Assembly (NCBI RefSeq): GCF_001949145.1
Contig: NW_019091447.1
Coordinates: 106,389-141,399, forward strand
Source of the DNA: Acanthaster planci
Lineage: Eukaryota > Echinodermata > Asteroidea > Valvatida > Acanthasteridae
Length of the DNA: 35,011 bases
Direction: 5' to 3'
Made by a program: the position numbers and the translations under genes. The notes under the pieces are model-generated. The model made no database searches. It had not been told where the DNA came from and saw nothing but the letters and a program-made list of their open reading frames with translations. Positions 11,471-22,600 of this stretch are shown piece by piece. The stretch's first letter is position 1. Each line of letters begins with the position of its first letter.

Positions 11471-12504
11471 AGTATTAATACTACCTGGGTTCAAAGGAAC
11501 ATTCAATATGAGAACGCTACAATAATAAGAGTTGGGTACCAGTCAAATACTCCTTCAGTTGTGTTTTTCGCAATACTTGTGCTGTCACGCGAGCAGAGGA
11601 AAATGTATTAAGTTTCACTTAAAACATATTATCCATAAAGCTTTGTACGCTCCGGGAAATGAAATCTATAGTCTCTATGAAATTGTGCACATCATGTTGC
11701 CGGGGAAAACTCTAGTAAGAACGGAAACAGGTAGCCAGCTGACGATTCTTTACGGTCCTTTTCGACCTGCATGTGTGCGACAACTTTTCGAGAATATTCT
11801 TTGAAACTCTCTACAAGTGTTTCATCGAGTACCTTTACCGATAGGCGTCTGAGAAATGTAGACATCGCGTTCCATGGTGACATCTACCCTCTCCTCCCAG
11901 TCTGGGGTTGCCCTCGGGTTCTTCATCACAGTGGAGGTAACATTTGTCTTTTATTTGCAGCGTCATATTAAACTGACACACAAATGTTGGTAAGTTCCCA
12001 TGTCTTCGCCTACTTTTTGGTGCATGGTTCCTCATTTAGTCATGTTTCCTGTCTCTGGATCGCTCTGTAAGGCTATTGTCAAGACTGTCTACCAGTTCAA
12101 GATAATCGTATGGTGCCTGGAAACCCTCCCATCAAACGTTCGTGATAGGCCTATACATGCGGAAGTTTTCAGGCTATCATGTGCTTAAATGTAGTCCCTA
12201 CCACGATCATTATCGCAGCCTCGGCAGAATCTTGTAAGTAGGAAGTTGAACAATAAACCTCCACACATACAGTTCACCAGACAAAGTTATCGTTAATAAT
12301 AAGCTAAAGCCAAATAATGGCAAACAATGGCAATTTCTTGATCCAAATATAATCACACGACACTCATACCCTACACTATCTGCGTTTCTACCCATGTCCC
12401 CCACCCGTGCTCTGTTTGTTACATTTTTGTTTCCCATTCCAGCAGTGCCGGAGCCACCAGGGGGGGGGGGAACATGGCCCCCACAAATATTTCAGTGCCT
12501 TCGC
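11471..12504. other. Intergenic DNA with no gene recognised
   Basis: No convincing exon was seen. The stretch 11,500-11,580 is weakly similar to about 13,950-14,010, which would extend the duplicated block past the gap. A TAGGCCTA palindrome sits at 12146-12153. At 12441-12486 a sequence starting CAGTGCCGGAGCCACCAG and followed by an 11-base G run resembles the ends of hAT-type DNA transposons, but no partner end was found. Confidence 0.4.
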
Positions 12505-12550
12505 ATCTTTGACACTCCATGTGTACAAGACGAATAGTCATGTGTATGTT
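12505..12550 (+). pseudogene. Relic of a Tie-like kinase exon between the two genes
   Basis: These 46 bases match 8006-8051 of gene A at 39 positions by eye. The matching part of gene A is the exon encoding [14 protein letters not shown] plus the first bases of its donor site. The relic reads ASLTLHVYKTNSHV in frame, and the similarity crosses the splice donor (GTATGTT against GTAAGTT), so it came from genomic DNA rather than from a spliced RNA. Neighbouring kinase exons were not recognised, so this is a fragment and not a gene. A chance match cannot be fully excluded at this length. Confidence 0.5.
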
Positions 12551-13159
12551 GAAGCACTCTTTTTTCGCTACAATACACGAAGGAACAGAGTTTCATATTT
12601 TGGAATTAAACTGGTTTGTTTCATCTTTTATTTCATATTGGTTCCTTTACAGACCGTACATTTACAGCAGGGTACAGAGAGCAGACAAACACCATGTTAA
12701 GGATCAATGCAGTTTTGCCTCTTGCCTTCTTCTTTATTGTGTGAAATCTGTTTAGAATCCCTTTAACTGCTTTTTCTTGAACAATCAATATTGATTAAGC
12801 TTTTTCAGACAAGTGAGGTCGCTCTCAGTGTGATACGTCCAGGAAGACGGTTCAGTTTGCACGTTTTCATGTTCAAATTTTGAACCCCAAATCTGCTCTT
12901 TGAAAAAATTCTGAGAAAAGGTTGGTCGCTGGCGTATTGCAATCATATGAATACAACAAAAAATTGCCAAAGGAAATGGAGATCTTCAGTAGGGAAGTAT
13001 AAAAGTCAAGCCTATAAAACGAATACGAAAAATTTAAGTAGATTACTAGAATATAATTATTGTCCTTCTGTACAGTGCGTAACTATTAAAGCCCAACGTA
13101 AAAGCAAAAACCCGACTTAAATTCCACTGGGAACTAAAATTTCAACATTTCAACACTAC
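12551..13159. other. Intergenic DNA with no gene recognised
   Basis: Nothing identifiable was seen. I looked for the kinase exons that would follow the relic (the WSFG exon and the TPYPGIES exon) and found no acceptable match. Confidence 0.45.
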
Positions 13160-13840
13160 AATTTATCATTCTGAAACACCCCCGCCCCTGCGAGCTGCCT
13201 GCATGTCTTGGGAGTGAGGACCTTTTCCTCGCTCCGTACTTGCGACCATGACGTTGCACCGAGGAACACACAATTCCATACATGGACATGACATCTCTCT
13301 TGTTCAAAAGGCTCTCATCCAAACAACTGAGATCAATGTTTCCGTGTCCATGGGTCATACTCCATAAAATGTCGGGTGTTTTAATTGCTTATGTGATAAA
13401 CCGGTATAGTGGATTAAATGCAAGAACGACATGGCTCTTAAACAGCCTGTTATATTGACATAATCCTAGGGAGGGAAAGGGGATGGGGGAAGGGTTTGAT
13501 AACAAGCCTACCAAACATATTTGAGAGACGGAAAGATAAATGGCACCCCCCCCAATAATGTCCCACCAATACCTTCTAGCGGTAATTCCGTAAACAGAAT
13601 TATGCTTGCTAGTTGTTATCGTTCATCTAAGGCTATTTTCAACTGAAGTTCCTCTTTCTCTCTGGATATTTATATTGTCCGGGTCAAACGATCGTATACT
13701 TGAAGCTCTACCAGGAAATAATAATGGAAAATTACATGCACTTACAACACGACAATACAGTTCTGATACTGACGTAGTCTGGACTGCAATACCGTCCAGT
13801 ATTACAATATGCTTATTTACGTTTCAGGAGAAAACTATTA
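13160..13840. repeat. Intergenic duplicated block, copy 2
   Basis: Diverged counterpart of 10,660-11,258, about 2.5 kb downstream in the same orientation; shared landmarks are given under copy 1. The two copies lie between the two receptor genes and flank the kinase-exon relic, which fits an old tandem duplication of the locus but does not prove it. An open frame at 13606-13893 inside it has no recognisable protein and is not conserved in copy 1. Confidence 0.6.
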
Positions 13841-15155
13841 ACCCTAACAGTCCTGAATCCTCCAATTTTAATATGATTTTGCACACTCCCTAGGGAGTTA
13901 GGGTTAAGATCCAAACTGTAACGACAAACGTTATGTAGGTTCACCCAAGCATGTAAGAACGCAGTACACTCAGGTATCAGTCGAATGACACCCTTGCACT
14001 ATGAATTTCAGCACCATGATTTTGCAGTTAATTTGCAGTTTCACTGTGAAATTGTTTTTTCACTGCAACTTCATGGCAGTTCACATGGTGAAAACACCGT
14101 GAAAATGCAGTGAGCCCATCTACGGGGCCTTCCTCATTAACTTTGCGGTGGGGTTAATCCTTTAAATGCTTTACGGACCCATTATCTAAATCCCTCGTAA
14201 AAAGTACCATTACCTGTCTTCTTACTGTGGTGGTGACAGGTGTAAATGTACACTGAACACCCAAATCAAAATGTTCGCATCCTTGCAATGTACATGTAAT
14301 CCCGGCCAGGTTGTTCGTACTCTACATCAGGGCCTGTAGCTGAATGAGAACATTGTAGGGACTTCAGCAAAACCACTCCCCGCGAATTATGTCACCTCAC
14401 AGAAACAGTTATTTCAATTTTCTGGCATATCTGTAATTTATATTTAATTTGCTTGAGTAGAGTTGTACTCATGAATACTCTAGAAATTCATAATTCCCAT
14501 GGCCATTATGATTACTCATCGACAATTAAACAACAGTCAGCACCGAGTGCACACTGTTATGCATGATGTTGGAGCAGAAAACACTAGTGCCAAAAAGAAT
14601 GTTGACATTTGGGGGAAGACGCGGACTAGTGAAAATTCTGCTTAAGGACTAGTAAAAAGCCATCACTGCTGGTCCGGCTGGCAAGTGAGAAAAACGTGAC
14701 GGGCAAACCCTGCCCATGCACGATGTCATATGTACACTGCGTTTGCTGGATTAGACAATGATGTACACGCCGTTGCTATATCCTCGCTCGCTCTGATGCT
14801 ACATTGTCGGCTTTGTTATTCCACCACTTTGTACACAGTTTCACAGTCTTTTGGCAATTCCATAATTCGGTGTGGTAACTTCACCACTCAATGTGCATTT
14901 TGCCCACAAAAGTTGGAAATATCCATATGTCTTCTGGTATGTGGTCAAGGGGGGGGATGTTGTGACATCTAACACCAAGTTTCGTGGAATTTTATGAATC
15001 GTGTCACATTTTTGGGCTGAAAAAACTTGTGTCCTTCCTCCACTGATGGTTCTACATAAGAAAAATGTGCTTATCAACTTTTCAGCTGCATCCAGCAAAT
15101 TTGAGCCATTGTACGTGTATCCATCTCTTCTCACAGCTCAAAAAAGGAAAAATCA

Positions 15156-15191
15156 ATCCTGTCTTTCCCAGGAAAGACAGGATCCTGTCTT
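15156..15191. repeat. Compound palindrome
   Basis: Bases 15156-15168 and 15171-15183 are perfect inverted copies (ATCCTGTCTTTCC and GGAAAGACAGGAT) separated by two bases. The right arm is reused in a second perfect 18-base palindrome, AAGACAGGATCCTGTCTT, at 15174-15191. The result is three alternating copies of an AAGACAGGAT-type word. Confidence 0.9.
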
Positions 15192-15865
15192 CACAAAACA
15201 CCTGCTTTACATTCACAACATGTGGAAAGAAAGTTTTGTGGTTTTCATAAGTTCCCTTCGCATTTCGCTATCACGGTTTCGAAAAACACGCAATATTGCT
15301 TCATGCAAGGTTTCCGCTGGTTCCCGCTGCGCCGTGCTACTGCCTAAAAAGGTGTGATGGCAACGCGGCAACCAGTCCATGCTTTAAAATAGTGTTGTGC
15401 AATTCACTGTACACACACAAATCTCTAAGTGGCTGCACATAGAAACCTGATTTCGCAGTAAGTACAAGTTACGTGTACTTCCCAGAACTTGATTAGTTGG
15501 ATATATAAAATGTGTAACGTATTTTTTGTGTTCACAAATTTAATTTGAGGCTACATATATGTTGCTTGATCGGCCTGAGGTGCAACACGACACGACCTCA
15601 CTAAAGGTTTCATTGGTGTCCGTGGGAGAGGACGTTAAACTGGCATTGGATGAAATTTCAGGCTATTCACGGTGAGAAAGACAGCAATAGGTGGAAAGGC
15701 TTGCGGTAGCACCATGCGAAGGAATATATATAAACTGGGAAGGAATATAAGTAAACTGGCATTGTTAGAAAATTATACCAGCCAACATCTACTCAGGTCA
15801 TTTACAAGAGTATGTGCCGTATGCACGACTGTCGACCGTGCAATGAACAGTCGCGCCGCGCGCTA

Positions 15866-15885
15866 GCTACATGTTTACATGTAGC
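15866..15885. repeat. Short inverted repeat (hairpin)
   Basis: GCTACATGT and ACATGTAGC are perfect complements separated by TT. Its role is unknown; it may be part of a small transposon end. Confidence 0.8.
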
Positions 15886-16542
15886 ACATGAGCCTCGTAC
15901 ATTAAGCAGGCAAACACAACTGTTCAGGTTGTGGAATTATACCGTGAACTTGAAAGTGCTGCGCCGGTGATTTAAAACACGAGTCATAAAATGTGAGGAA
16001 AGCTTTAAAGATGTGGTAGTGTTCCTCAAATGACCACTGCTGGTTGGGCCATGGATTTTGGAGAATGCAGTGGCTCAATTAATTTTTAGTGGCCCCGTGC
16101 CAGCAGAGCATCGTTAAGATTGAGCGTGCATGAGGCATGAGTGTCAAGGGCTGACGCGACAGTGGATCTTGCTGCAGTACGGTCCGTTGAGTTCATGATG
16201 AGCGAGGAGTTAACACTCCAGACCAAAACAGGGGTATTCAATCGCTCCTTTTGTTGGTAACTGCTGCACTAATTCCTGGCTGTTTATCATATTAATGTTT
16301 ATCATATTAATCTTTTATTACGCTTGGACAGTTAACCGCTGTTTTCACACCTTCCACGGTGGGAAGCTGGACCGGTGTACTTTATGAATAACAATAGGAC
16401 CATCAGCTACCAAGATGTTGACGTGAAAAGGCCGTGAAACTGCTGTGAGCTAATCCGCTCCCAAGCTGATCAACTTTCCACCGTGAAAACGGGCTTACAT
16501 TGCCTTGACAAATTTTTTTAGCGTTTAAGAACTAAAGTAGAG

Positions 16543-16621
16543 ATGACGTTTCATCGTGGAGTCGTCCAACGCCTCCCCCTGTGGATATCGGCTGTGTTCG
16601 TGTTTCTCTCTCTTAACGGAG
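16543..16621 (+). other. Gene B first coding exon: signal peptide
   Basis: ATG at 16543 opens [20 protein letters not shown], then FLSLNG, and a donor (G|GTAATG) at 16622. It has a basic n-region, a hydrophobic core ([14 protein letters not shown]) and small residues at the end: a standard secretory signal. It splices at phase 1 to the lectin exon at 17953. An upstream untranslated exon cannot be excluded. Confidence 0.75.
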
Positions 16622-19600
16622 GTAATGTTAATTTTTTACATGGATGTCAGCACAAGGAGAAACTAGTAGATTTGTGTCATTTTTAGTCAATAGACATACA
16701 TTAAGGAAACGGACAGACTTGCCAAAACATAATAAGCAGCAACGGAAACCCATTTGGCGAAGGTGATATTTTTGTTGTCAATAATTATTTCATTTGATTT
16801 AGCATCGTTTTTAATCTATTCTAATGAAGATGAGTTCTCATGTCTTTGTCCACATTTTAGTATTAGGCATCTGGTCATGCTTTCCAATCCTGTAGATTTT
16901 AGCTTATATTGTCTCTAACCCTCCAATCAAACTGTCAAGATCAGCACGATGTGGAATTTACTCGTAGTAAGCTACTTCGATCCACCTCTTGGCGCTGTAT
17001 TTTAAGCAGAGGTGGAATCGTGTATGAAAAACTCTCATGTGGAACTTGAGTAGACTGGAAAAAAATAAAGAGAAGAACATTACATTCTAAGGAATGATTT
17101 CTACTCTATTTTAAATTCTTTTCTATGCATTTCAACTTTAATTGACACTTCGGCATCACTTGTGTGGCGAATTGGAATGATTATAACAATCACTTGTATT
17201 TCGAGCAGGCATTTTTGTAGGGGGCTCATAGTGGAATCACGTGCTCAAACAACACTGCCCTATCTAAATAAGGTATTAATAACTGACAAATTGTCATTCC
17301 CGTGGCTTATGTAATTTTTAATTTTTTTTTATATGGAAGCCCCATTACAGCAAAAACGGCTTTTCCGCGTGTCTCGGGGTGCAGATGCTTTTACGGATGG
17401 AAATGGTTATTTGGACTGTGTTTTTTTAAAATAAAATTCCCATTTTTCCCCCGAAAGATATGGATACCAAGTTGTACAAATATGAGTCATTCCTTATAAA
17501 TTTGACTGAATTTTTTTAAACAAGAAAGGAATAGCCGTTCTAAGTGAGTAAGCACGGTGGAATAAGCAAAAGACTTCATAGATGCGTAGCGAGGGACATT
17601 ATGGATATTCAATAAATGTTATGTGTTGTACCCTCTCCTGGGTACTCGTTTTATTTAACTTCAAACTTCTTCCGGAAAATAACCGTGCATAAAATACTGC
17701 TGGTCAGGCATTTTCACTACGGAAGTCAAAATCAAGTAAAAGTGGACTGCATTTGATTGGACTTACTTCATTTTATTATAGACAAATTTCCAAATGTAAA
17801 TTCAAAATGGCCACACTTTTCAGAGTTAGAAGGTAAGTCCGATGAAGACATAAATAAAACCACTGTCAATATATCTTAGCCTACAATAGGCTTTTCGGTG
17901 TTCAGTTCCTCCTCTTGCACTTTAGTTACCACGTTTCGGTTCTTCATTCCAGGTATGGCCATCGACCTCCATGGCAAACCAACCGAACAAAGTAGTACCT
18001 TTCGTAATGAAGGGGATCCGGAAAGAGCAGTAGATGGTGATCGCGGCACTATTCAACACACAAGTAGGTTCTTTGTTTAATCAATTACAATCGCTGAAAG
18101 TAAAAGACAATCATAAAAGAAAACGTTTTGAACAAATTTTGTCTGCTGCAAGGATGGATCCAGAGCCAATGGAATAGAAGGCCGGGGGGGGGTTACCCAC
18201 GTGTTTTACGCTTTATGGTCTTTCTTAGAGAATAACCAAACTTTGGGGTCGTTGAACTGTGCGGGAAAACAGGAAATTTTGCGGGAAAACAGGAAATGAA
18301 ATGGCTCAAGAAAGTTTCTCACAAAGCTTTCATTAGTAACAGGTGGCCATGATTTCCCCTGGTCAGTATAATTAATAGACAATGTAGTCAGTAATAAAGT
18401 ATTAAGGCCGGTTCATTATCCGGTTCGTAAGCGTGACGTCACTTCAGTTTAAACCACGCCCACCGCACATGCACTGCACAAAATGTATTGATTGTCGTTT
18501 ACATAGAACAATGAAACCGGAAGTTAACGTGCAACTTCAGCGATCTTCTAATGGAAGCTTACAAACCGTGGTGCGTCCGCCTTTGCGACGGACACTTCAG
18601 TGAAAACGAAAACACGTGAATTCGTGACGTCAGATCAAATATACGCTCTGCGAATTCGCAAAAGTTGCACACGAAACAGTTTTAGTTCCAATAGCTTCAA
18701 CTCGAGCGAGGTTTTACTGCACATTTTTCGCGAAGTCAAAATCGTTTCTCTGTCACCTTCCTCTGTATATGAACCAGCTTTTACGCATCATTAAAGCGCA
18801 ATCGTACTTCGTTAAGTAGTCAACGATTTTACCCCCAAAGTTAAAAATAGACCTTTTAATGGAATGTCTGGTCCAGCTGTCATGGGATAAAATGATGTGG
18901 TTACTACCTTTAAGCGTGCAGTGTTTGCTTGGGTTTCATTCGGACGCGTAGGTAAAATAGAATGACAGCTTTATAGCTTTTTTTTACGCGTGAAGAACAA
19001 CATCGCGTCCTTACAATAAAATTGACGTAAAATGAAGTGAAAGCTTGCATTCAACGTGCTGGATCTAAAGGAGATGCTGGATATGTTTGGTGTATTGAGT
19101 GTGCTTCGAACATTTAGAATCGAACAGACATTGAAAGAAACTTTATAAAGACAGCTAAATTTAAATACCCTAGCTCTCCTATCATCCACTTTCAAAAATA
19201 AAGCCGACAATCTTTCCAAGTGTATTTCTCTCTCAGAGTGCGGTGGACATCAGTGGTGGAAGGTGGACCTCCAGGAGATCTATTGCCTGACGAAAATCAC
19301 TATAGTTAACAGGAGAAACGGCTACGGTAAGATTCTCATTACTCTTGTACTTTGCGTTTGAGTTTTTGACATGATTTCAGCGATTGTGCATGCTTGGCCT
19401 CGAGGCTCTCTGCCGTTGACAACATTTCAGATCGATTTGAATTGGCAGTTTTCATGAGCATGTCCTTTTAGCTGCCTTTCCATGCATGGATTTATTCCAG
19501 CGTGGCGCAGCTAGGAATCTCAAACTGGGGGAAGAGGGATCGGGCTAGATGTCTTGGGAGGGGATATTAAAAGCCTTTTCAATTAGTAATTCTAGTATCA

Positions 19601-22600
19601 TCTTTTCTCATTCAGAACTGCAGCAGGGAGTAACTTTTTGTTTTGTTTGTTTTTGAATGTCCATCTCCATCTCTCAATGCTTCGACCATCAGTTGTATAA
19701 GCGAATGATATTGCACCCTCTGGTAACTGCTTAAAAACTTCATTATTATTCTGATTTAGCAAATGTCTGCTTTTGTCGGGTAATTCCGGCAACACAGCCC
19801 CTCTACCGGCAGATTTTCCCAAATGGAATAATTATAAGTTAAAACGTTCGAGATTGTAGGGAAGAAAAAACACCATTGTCGATTCTTACATGCGCATAAA
19901 AAGACACCTATTGGGGCTCCCCTCCAAAACACAAGGCATTGAGCTCTAATGACGCCACTGTTTTTGCATGGAAAATTCAAATTCATTGTACATGAAACAA
20001 AACAAAACAACGACAACAACAACGATCTTGCAAATTTTGGCTTCATGTGCCAAGATTTTTACTTAGCAGTTAATGTCTTAAAAATCATGGATCCGTGACT
20101 TCTCTGAAATTATTTGTCCTATTTCAATATACTGCCTATAAGATAAGTGGGATGTGGTATCCTTTCCCTCAAAAACTTCCAGGGAACTTACTAAATTTTT
20201 CGTATTCCGTGATATTTGCGCATGCAGGGTGGAGATTGGCAGGTGCTGTAGTGCGAGCCGGTTTGGATTCATCAGACTTCTCACAGAACACAAGGATAGG
20301 ATCAGTCTCCTCGAGTCAAGCTACGGATGGAGCAGTGATTGATTTCATGGTAGACCCAGTCGTCTCCGCTCGATACGTCAGTGTGCAACTGAATGGGGAT
20401 GGTGACAGAAATAAGTGCCTTCATATGGCTGAAGTCATGGTTGAAGAAATCCAAGACCTTGAGGTTACTTCCAGTGTCGCAGGTAGGACAGTAAACTCTG
20501 ACCCAAGCCGATTTTTTACCCTTGATCTTCGTTGAATTTCAGCGTCATTATTTTCAATAATTTTTTTCTACGTGTCCTTTAAAAGAAAGGTGATGGTATA
20601 TTAAAAATCCAGCTCGAACCGGAGATCTTTTCGTTTAATTAAATTGTTACATTTCTGTAAATGCTACACATTCTATTGCACATTGTGACACTTTTGTTTA
20701 GTAACCAACCATTCGGTAGAAGGTGGCTAGCTTGATTTGTTCCCTCTAATAACAAAATAATCTCTCCGGTCAATTTTCTTTTTTTGTATACTGGAGAAAT
20801 AATTCAATATCGTTCAGAACAAAAACTACAGCCAAGATTTCTTTACAGAGGCCTCACCTTGATTCTTCTGTGCTACTGAAACCCTTATTTTCTAAAGACG
20901 ATAGTTTCATCTGATCTGTGACATTTGGAAAGAATATGGACGTTATTCTAATTAGCGTAGGGGTTATGTAGGGACCTGGGTACGGTATTTCATGTTACAA
21001 CTGCCGAATGAAAGTCTCCATTGGGCAAAAATCTACAAGACGGTCAATTTTACAAAGGACGTTTGGCTTAACAATGTCGAATATGATAAACAGTTATTGG
21101 CACGCACCATGCCTTAAAAAGAGATGCCGTGTTTCCTAAAAACGATCGGTAGTTGTGATTTCAACTTTTGGTTTAAATGAATATAGTCGCAACAAAATCA
21201 TTTAGACCCTCCTACAAACGTTATCTCCCACATCTCCGTCAACTCCCAGATCACCTTTAACCACCAAACTTGAATGTACATGACAAAACAATGAATTTCA
21301 CACCTATTTCTCCATCAGGAAGAGTGGATGTTACTCTGGTTGCCAGTCCTGCTGTTCTTGGCCCCACCGGCAACAATGGTTCTACCTTAGCAGCGTACAA
21401 AAGTCCCACTGATATCGCAGCTGCAGTCTCCTTTGGCCGTCAACTGACAACAGGAGGGAGCAATGACCATCTACCTACAGGAGCTGTTGGATTTTACGAT
21501 GCCAGTTTGGGATGTAAAGCCAGGTTGCTTAGCTTACCAGAAGCAGGCGGGATTGATAGAACAGGCGTCTTCTACAGTACTGCAAATAGAAATGGCGTGA
21601 TGACCAAGATACGAAGCATCATTCTACCCACAGATGGTACAGTTGACTAAACTTCAACACACAAGCAATCAGGAGCTATTCGTATTGAGTAAACATGAAA
21701 TTTGTGACTAGGATGATGATGATTTGGCAAAAATTATGCAATGTGTTGAGTGCAAATGCTGAGTGCATGATTATTGTGATTAATTGTTCCTAAAAAATCA
21801 GACTGCTTTCCAAGGCAATTGAGAAGCAATTACAAGAGCTATTATTACTGGAGAGAATGTTAGCGAGTAGGCCTAATAATCTTATCTAAAATAGAGAAAA
21901 GGAGGCGACGTACAAGCATACGACAGCGCGGGTTCGGAGGTAGGCCCCCCTAAGGCACGGAAGGTTAAGGTAGTCATTGTTTAGATATTTCATTGCTAAT
22001 GTTTTTGGATCAGATATTATTCACACAAGTCCACTTCAGCGAACGCAGACAGTAAGTACTGGCGAGTCAATCATACTGCAGATGGAAGACGTGAACTCAC
22101 CCAACACCAACTACAGATGGAAGCGTAACGGAATCGACATGCCGATTTGGGACGGCATGCTGAGCGTGTCCATTGTGAGCGTAACCCAGGCTGACGAGGG
22201 AATATACAGCTGCTTCGCTGATGGTCAAGAGAATCAACAACGACATGGATTCATGAGACTCATCGTAAGAGGTAGTTATCCCTTGCCGTGCTATAGCGTA
22301 AAAACGTGCCAAATGCAGGACAAGTATTTTGAGGCAAATTCAGGACGTGAGAGAGAAATTTTTTTGTAGTGATGTTTCTGAGCCAAAGGTATATTCTAGG
22401 TGCCTGTAATCTGAAAACATTACAGAATGCACTGACGGCACGTGGGGCCCACCGTCATGTGAATCTGTCTGTCGTCGATGTTACAACGGAGGTATCTGCG
22501 AAGACCTAACGGGAAGGTGCGTTTGTGGTCCAGGATTTAGCGGAGAACACTGCGAGAACGGTATGTGCTTTCTTTTCATCACACGCAATTTATACATTGC

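Larger units (their letters stand above)
13841..16542. other. Upstream intergenic region of gene B with inverted repeats
   Basis: No gene was recognised. The region is rich in short inverted repeats: hairpin-like TTGCAGT to ACTGCAA around 14,033-14,070, CACCGTGAAA at 14095-14104 and 16479-16488 with its near complement TTCACGGTGA at 15666-15675, a compound palindrome at 15156-15191, and a 20-base hairpin at 15866-15885. These look like remnants of small nonautonomous transposons. The promoter of gene B must lie here or in an unseen upstream 5' UTR exon; no clear TATA box at a sensible distance from 16543 was found. Confidence 0.45.

Noticed and set aside
11234-11611. Open reading frames across the N run
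   Set aside because: Ns cannot be translated; the frames are artefacts of the assembly gap.
12204-12236. Weak likeness to the HRDLAARN kinase exon upstream of the relic
   Set aside because: Only a dozen or so bases align with gaps, and no coding frame is kept; chance level.
12590-12625. FGI-like text after the relic resembling the [10 protein letters not shown] exon
   Set aside because: About 60% base match over fewer than 20 bases, with no splice acceptor at the right place.
13606-13893. 95-codon open frame in the intergenic region
   Set aside because: No recognisable domain or splice context, and the frame is not kept in the duplicated copy at 10.7-11.3 kb.
18261-18297. Two tandem copies of GCGGGAAAACAGGAAAT
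   Set aside because: A simple 20-base local duplication in an intron with no sign of a larger array; not treated as CRISPR or as a minisatellite.
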